The notes below the pieces were generated by a model that did not search any database, was not told where the DNA came from, and saw only the letters and a program-made list of their open reading frames with translations. This document shows positions 60,381 through 64,000 of a stretch of DNA of 64,000 nt, one piece after another. The translations under genes were made by a program, and so were the position numbers. The DNA is from Burkholderia sp. MS389. GTDB lineage: Bacteria > Pseudomonadota > Gammaproteobacteria > Burkholderiales > Burkholderiaceae. Numbering within the stretch: the stretch's first letter is position 1; every line of letters starts with the position of its first letter. The DNA is taken from positions 310,001-374,000 of the forward strand of contig NZ_CP045996.1 in NCBI RefSeq assembly GCF_016899425.1, read 5' to 3'.

Positions 60381-61395
60381 GGGTCGGGCCCTCGGTGCAC
60401 AGGCGCAGCAGGTCGCCCGGCGTGCTCGGCGCGAGCGCGAGATGCTGGATGCCCTGTTCGCCGACGATCCGGTGCACGTTCGGATGCAGCGTCGCATCGC
60501 CGAACGCCTCGACCACATGCGCGGCCGATACGCGCACGCCGGTCACGCCGGGCAGCGCCGCGAGCCGCTTGCGCAGCGCGCGCGCGTCGGCTTCGTCGCG
60601 GCAATGCAGGACCGCGCGCGCATCGCCGACGAGCCTGGCGCGCAGCGTGTCCTGGTCGCCCTGGTAGCGCACGCCGCCGTCGCGCACCCACACGAGATCG
60701 TCGACCACGCTCAGCTCTTCGTCGGAATGGCAGATCATCGCGACGCTCGTGCCGCTCGCGCGATGGCGCAGGAGGTCGATCACGACGCCCGCATAGCGGC
60801 GGTCGAGCCCCGTGAACGGCTCGTCGAGCACGGCCAGCTCCGGCCGGTGCGCGAGCGCGACGTACAGGTCCACGCGCTGGCGCTGCCCCTTCGACAGCGC
60901 GCGGCACGGCTTGTCGAGCAGTTCGGCGATGCCGAGCGCGTCGGTGATCGCCGCATCGGTGTGCGCGTACATTGCGCGGTGCAGCGCGACGATCTCCGAC
61001 ACACGCAGATGGTCCGGATACTCGACCTTCTGCAATTGCGCGCCGAGCCGCCGCAGCGACCGCGAATCGCGCATGAAGCGTTCGGCCGGCACGTCGAGCA
61101 CGCGCACGTCGCTGCCGCCGCGCCGGAAGCCGAGCAGCGTCTCGAGCAGTGTGGTCTTGCCCGAGCCGTTCGGCCCCACGATCGCGGTGATCGCGCCGAG
61201 CCGGAACCGCACGTGGCGCGCGGACAAGCGAAAGTCGCCGGCCGCGACGTCGATCGCGCGTGCGCCGAGCGCCGCGCCCGGCGCATGCGCGTCGGGCAGC
61301 GGCGGCGTGCCCGCGCGCTGCGGCCGGTCGAACGCGGCGGGCGGGCCGAACATCGCGCGCACGGACGCAAGAAACGAAACGCTCATCGTCGGCAT
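60373..61395 (-). CDS. ABC transporter ATP-binding protein
   Basis: 340 aa from ATG 61395, two bases after the dioxygenase stop; ATG 61386 is an alternative. Walker A GPNGSGKTT, signature ALSKGQRQRVDLYVAL and Walker B LAVLDEPFTGLD are complete. The first 55 residues are a Pro/Ala-rich extension unusual for the family. The last 90 residues form a C-terminal domain of the type found in ABC-2 exporter ATPases. It works with the overlapping permease gene. Confidence 0.9.
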   Translation of the reverse strand: MPTMSVSFLASVRAMFGPPAAFDRPQRAGTPPLPDAHAPGAALGARAIDVAAGDFRLSARHVRFRLGAITAIVGPNGSGKTTLLETLLGFRRGGSDVRVLDVPAERFMRDSRSLRRLGAQLQKVEYPDHLRVSEIVALHRAMYAHTDAAITDALGIAELLDKPCRALSKGQRQRVDLYVALAHRPELAVLDEPFTGLDRRYAGVVIDLLRHRASGTSVAMICHSDEELSVVDDLVWVRDGGVRYQGDQDTLRARLVGDARAVLHCRDEADARALRKRLAALPGVTGVRVSAAHVVEAFGDATLHPNVHRIVGEQGIQHLALAPSTPGDLLRLCTEGPTHD

Positions 61396-61397
61396 CC

Positions 61398-62471
61398 TCA
61401 GTCGAACAGCATGACCTGCGTGTCGCGCGCGCCCCGGTACGGGTTGCGGCCGTGCGCGACCAGCATGTTGTCGACGACGAGCACGTCGCCGGCCTGCCAC
61501 GGGAACGCGCATTCCTCGTCGTCGAGCGCGTCGTAGATCGCCGCCAGATCGTCGAACGGCATCGGCGCGCCGTCGCCGTAGCGGATCTCGTACGGGAACG
61601 CAGCGCGCGCGCCGTAGATGCGCTGCAGGTAGCGATAGCTGAGCTCGCCCATCGAACGCGGGTTCGGGTGCTGCGCGCTCGCCTGGTTGAACCACACCGT
61701 CTCGCCGGTGCGCGGATGCGTGCGCAGCGCGCTGCCGACGTGCGACACGGTCACGCTGCCGTCGTCGAGCCAGCGGCAGCCGACGCCGCGTTCCGCACAC
61801 AGCCGTTCGACCTCGTCGCGCGCCGTCGTGCCGAACGCGTCGTCCCACGGCCGGTGGTACGCGGCGAACGGCAGGTTCGGGTTCGCGGCGAGGCCGTCCG
61901 CGCGGTCGCCCGGCGCCGCGAAATTGCGCAGATACATCACGCCGCGCTCGGCGAACCGCGCGCGCAGCGCGGCCGGCACGCGCGCGGTCACGCGCCGCAT
62001 GTCGCAGATCGGCGTTTCGCCGCCCGCGTCGGCCGGTTGCCGGCAGTAGAACGCGACGAGGCGCGGGAACGCGGGCATGTAGGCCATCTCCTGATGCAGC
62101 CCGATCCTGAACGGCGGCGGCATGCGGGTCGATTCATAGACCTGGCCGTCGATCTGCCGGCGCGGGGCGGCGCCGGCCGTATAACCGTTCGCGTGCGCCG
62201 GATACAGCGCGCCGAGGCGGCCGAACGCGGCGGTGTCGGGCACCGCGAAGCCGCGCCACAGCAGCGCGCCGCATGCATCGAGCAGCGTGTCGATCGTGTC
62301 GAGCCGCGAGCGGTACCACGCGACGAACATCTCCGGCGACGTCGCGAGTTCGGCGCTGCGCGGCGTCACGCACAGCGGCAGCGTCGCGCCGGGCGCGACC
62401 GGCGCGCACTGCACGTCGTCGGCGCCGAGCCGCACGGCCGCATGCGCGGCGAGGAAGGCGAGATCGGTCAT
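61398..62471 (-). CDS. TauD/TfdA-family Fe(II)/2-oxoglutarate dioxygenase
   Basis: 357 aa. The facial triad is visible: H126-Q-E128 (in FRIGLHQEMAYMPAFPRLVA) and H340 (in VVDNMLVAHGRNPYRGARDT), with Arg346 or Arg349 for the 2-oxoglutarate carboxylate. The middle metal ligand is Glu rather than the commoner Asp, as in clavaminate-synthase-like members. It hydroxylates, desaturates or cyclises a carboxylate or amino-acid-derived substrate. It starts three bases after the methyltransferase stop. Confidence 0.9.
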   Translation of the reverse strand: MTDLAFLAAHAAVRLGADDVQCAPVAPGATLPLCVTPRSAELATSPEMFVAWYRSRLDTIDTLLDACGALLWRGFAVPDTAAFGRLGALYPAHANGYTAGAAPRRQIDGQVYESTRMPPPFRIGLHQEMAYMPAFPRLVAFYCRQPADAGGETPICDMRRVTARVPAALRARFAERGVMYLRNFAAPGDRADGLAANPNLPFAAYHRPWDDAFGTTARDEVERLCAERGVGCRWLDDGSVTVSHVGSALRTHPRTGETVWFNQASAQHPNPRSMGELSYRYLQRIYGARAAFPYEIRYGDGAPMPFDDLAAIYDALDDEECAFPWQAGDVLVVDNMLVAHGRNPYRGARDTQVMLFD

Positions 62472-62474
62472 CGC

Positions 62475-63137
62475 TCAGGCCAGCGCCGGTTTCTTCAGCA
62501 GGATTTCGAAGCCCAGCGCGCCGAGCCCCATGCTCGGGCTGTAGATCGACGCAACGGCAGTCAGGCCGGCTTCGGCCACCAGCGCATGCGCTTCGTCGAG
62601 CGTGATCTTTTCCTCGACGTGGGTCGGCGGATAGTCGGCGGCCGCGCGCATCTCGGTGAAGCGGTCGAGCAGGTGCTGCGGCGCGTCGCGGCGCATGTCG
62701 TGCACGAGCGCGATGCCGCCCGGCTCCAGCACGCGATACATCTCGGTCAGGCTGAGCGCCTTGTCGGGCAGGTGGTGCAGCGTCGCGCGGCCGACCGCCA
62801 TCGTCAGCGTGCCGTCGTCGAACGGCAGCGCGAGTGCGTCGCCGACGCGCATCTCGATCGTGTCGGCGAGCCCCAGTTCGCGGATGCGCGGGCGGCCTTC
62901 GTCGAGCATCGCCGGATCGAGGTCGATGCCGACGTAGCGCCAGCCGCGCATCGCCGGATCGGTCGCGAGCCGCACCGGCACGACGCCGGTGGCCGTGCCG
63001 ATATCGGCGATCGTGCCGGCCGTCATCCCGCGCGCGAGCTGGCGGATGCGACTGATGAACAGCAGGTCCCACGGTTCGAGCGTTTCGGTGGCGAAGCGAT
63101 CGTAGTCGTTCGCCGGGCGCAGGTTCTTGAGCAGCAT
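62475..63137 (-). CDS. class I SAM-dependent methyltransferase
   Basis: 220 aa. SAM-binding motif I ADIGTATGVVPVRLATDP, acidic residue of motif II in VGIDLDPAMLDEG, motif III RATLHHLPDKALSLTEMYRV and LEPGGIALVHDMRRD. This is the Methyltransf_11/UbiE-like layout. It probably methylates O, N or C of the cluster's intermediate. The start MLLKNLRPANDYDRFATETL is 28 bases after the citrate-synthase-like gene. Confidence 0.88.
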   Translation of the reverse strand: MLLKNLRPANDYDRFATETLEPWDLLFISRIRQLARGMTAGTIADIGTATGVVPVRLATDPAMRGWRYVGIDLDPAMLDEGRPRIRELGLADTIEMRVGDALALPFDDGTLTMAVGRATLHHLPDKALSLTEMYRVLEPGGIALVHDMRRDAPQHLLDRFTEMRAAADYPPTHVEEKITLDEAHALVAEAGLTAVASIYSPSMGLGALGFEILLKKPALA

Positions 63138-63165
63138 GACGTTCCTTGTGCGAAAGGGTGAGGGT

Positions 63166-64000
63166 TCACAGCCAGCCGACCGGCACGGCGGCCAGCAGCC
63201 GTCGCGCGGTCGCGCTGTTGACGCCGAACGCCGGGCGGCGGCGCCGTTCCACGGCATGCGCGGCCATCGCCGCGATGCGTGCGCCGAGCCCGACGCCGAC
63301 GCCCCATGACGGCGCGGCGACGCCGAGTTCGAGCAGCGTCGCGGCGGTCAGGAAATCGATGTTCGGCCGCAGCGCGCGGCGCGCGTCGGCCTGCGCGCAG
63401 CACGCGTCGAACAGCGTCATGTATCGGCCGTCGAAGCGTGCTTCCGTCAACCGGCCACGTATGTGCGGCGGACGCGGATCGGCGACGAACAGCGGATGGC
63501 CGAAGCCGTACAGCGTACGTTTCGCGTCGACCGCCGCGTCGATCGCCGCGCGCCCGGCCGTATCGAGCGCCGCGGCCCGCGCACCGGCGCCGCCCGGCAC
63601 CGACTGCGCGAGCGCGGCGAGCCACTGCATCGCTTCGAGCGCCGCGCCGACGTGCGACGGCCCGCTCGCGAGAAAGCCGGATGCGACGGCCTGGGTCAGC
63701 GTGACGCCGGTGCCGATCGCGACGCGCGGCGCGAGCACGGTCGGCGTGATGTAGCCGAAGCCCGCGTGCCACGCGACGAGCAGCATGTCCATCGCCGCTT
63801 GCGCCGGTGCGTCGTGGCGCGTCGCGCCGGTCAGCACGAGCATGCGTTGCGCTTGTGTTTGCGCTGCGTCGAGCGCCGTGCTGCCAGCGCCCGCGCCTGC
63901 CGCGAACGGCCGGCCCTCGATCGCCGCATGCAGTAGAAACGGTGCGGCGGCCGCGCATCGCAGCATCGTGTCGAGATCGGCATCGTCCGGCGCCGCGCCA
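63166..64000 (-). CDS. citrate synthase/citryl-CoA lyase-like enzyme (partial, 5' end outside window)
   Basis: At least 278 codons; the frame stays open to the right edge, and the ATG at 63966 is probably internal. Citrate-synthase signatures are present: the first catalytic His region FLASGPSHVGAALEAMQWL, the second YGFGHPLF, and the Asp region RRALRPNIDFLTAATLLELG. The usual G-x-x-H-G-G-A reads G-P-S-H-V-G-A. It is the first visible gene of the operon. It probably condenses an acyl-CoA with a 2-oxo acid, or does the reverse, on a secondary-metabolite substrate. Confidence 0.85.
   Translation of the reverse strand, partial: GAAPDDADLDTMLRCAAAAPFLLHAAIEGRPFAAGAGAGSTALDAAQTQAQRMLVLTGATRHDAPAQAAMDMLLVAWHAGFGYITPTVLAPRVAIGTGVTLTQAVASGFLASGPSHVGAALEAMQWLAALAQSVPGGAGARAAALDTAGRAAIDAAVDAKRTLYGFGHPLFVADPRPPHIRGRLTEARFDGRYMTLFDACCAQADARRALRPNIDFLTAATLLELGVAAPSWGVGVGLGARIAAMAAHAVERRRRPAFGVNSATARRLLAAVPVGWL

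Noticed and set aside
1..64000. CRISPR arrays, tRNA, rRNA, insertion sequences, prophage genes
   Set aside because: I looked for spaced direct repeats, cloverleaf-like sequences, transposase and phage motifs on both strands and saw none; a tool search could still reveal weak cases.

Overview
The window is GC-rich (about two thirds G+C), densely packed proteobacterial DNA. Its gene content points to a Burkholderia, most likely of the B. cepacia complex: six LysR regulators, a short H-NS-type protein, a squalene-hopene cyclase, a DUF4148 protein, a DUF3224 protein, two chemoreceptors, and many uptake and catabolic operons. The lack of housekeeping genes, tRNA and rRNA suggests a secondary chromosome. 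That assignment is inferred from family content and codon style, not from a database comparison.

Layout. 0-4.2 kb: a small secreted protein, an unusual alpha/beta-hydrolase/PEP-synthase-like fusion, an AraC remnant and a GntR/FCD regulator. 4.2-11.8 kb: a clear sigma70-like promoter with a 20-bp palindromic operator drives a seven-gene operon. It encodes a branched-chain-amino-acid-type ABC importer, an M20 amidase/carbamoylase and an M81 (MlrC-like) hydrolase. 12-15.3 kb: a secreted beta-propeller, a 44-aa membrane peptide, a FlxA-like protein and a hydrolase. 15.4-19.4 kb: three overlapping genes of poorly known function (PcfJ-like, DUF1266, DUF4034/Sel1). 20-23.7 kb: a class C beta-lactamase-family protein, a DUF4148 protein, an aldo/keto reductase and an SRPBCC remnant.

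23.7-29.5 kb: a LysR gene, then a three-subunit opine-oxidase-like flavoenzyme with an orphan amino-acid binding protein and a divergent LysR. 29.5-32.4 kb: squalene-hopene cyclase and a divergent TetR. 32.4-37.2 kb: an aldo/keto reductase deletion scar, a flavodoxin-like protein with a divergent LysR, and a LysR divergent from a barrel protein/tautomerase/MBL-hydrolase operon. 37.5-45 kb: a chemoreceptor, a DUF3224 protein, a MerR-type promoter ahead of an unknown gene and a saccharopine-dehydrogenase-like reductase, a LysR/azoreductase pair and a LysE/LysR pair. 45.4-50.5 kb: a cupin, the H-NS protein, a RidA homologue, fused remnants of an AraC regulator and an epimerase, a LuxR-type regulator and a tiny zinc-finger protein.

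50.9-56.8 kb: a TRAP transporter (DctP-Q-M) followed by a secreted lactonase, then a second chemoreceptor with a sigma28-like promoter. 57-64 kb: a tightly packed minus-strand operon running off the right edge. It encodes a citrate-synthase-like enzyme, a methyltransferase, a TauD-type dioxygenase, a two-component ABC-2 exporter, a membrane protein, a GlcD-like flavoenzyme and an 87-aa peptide. I could not match it to a known pathway; it is the best candidate here for an undescribed biosynthetic system.
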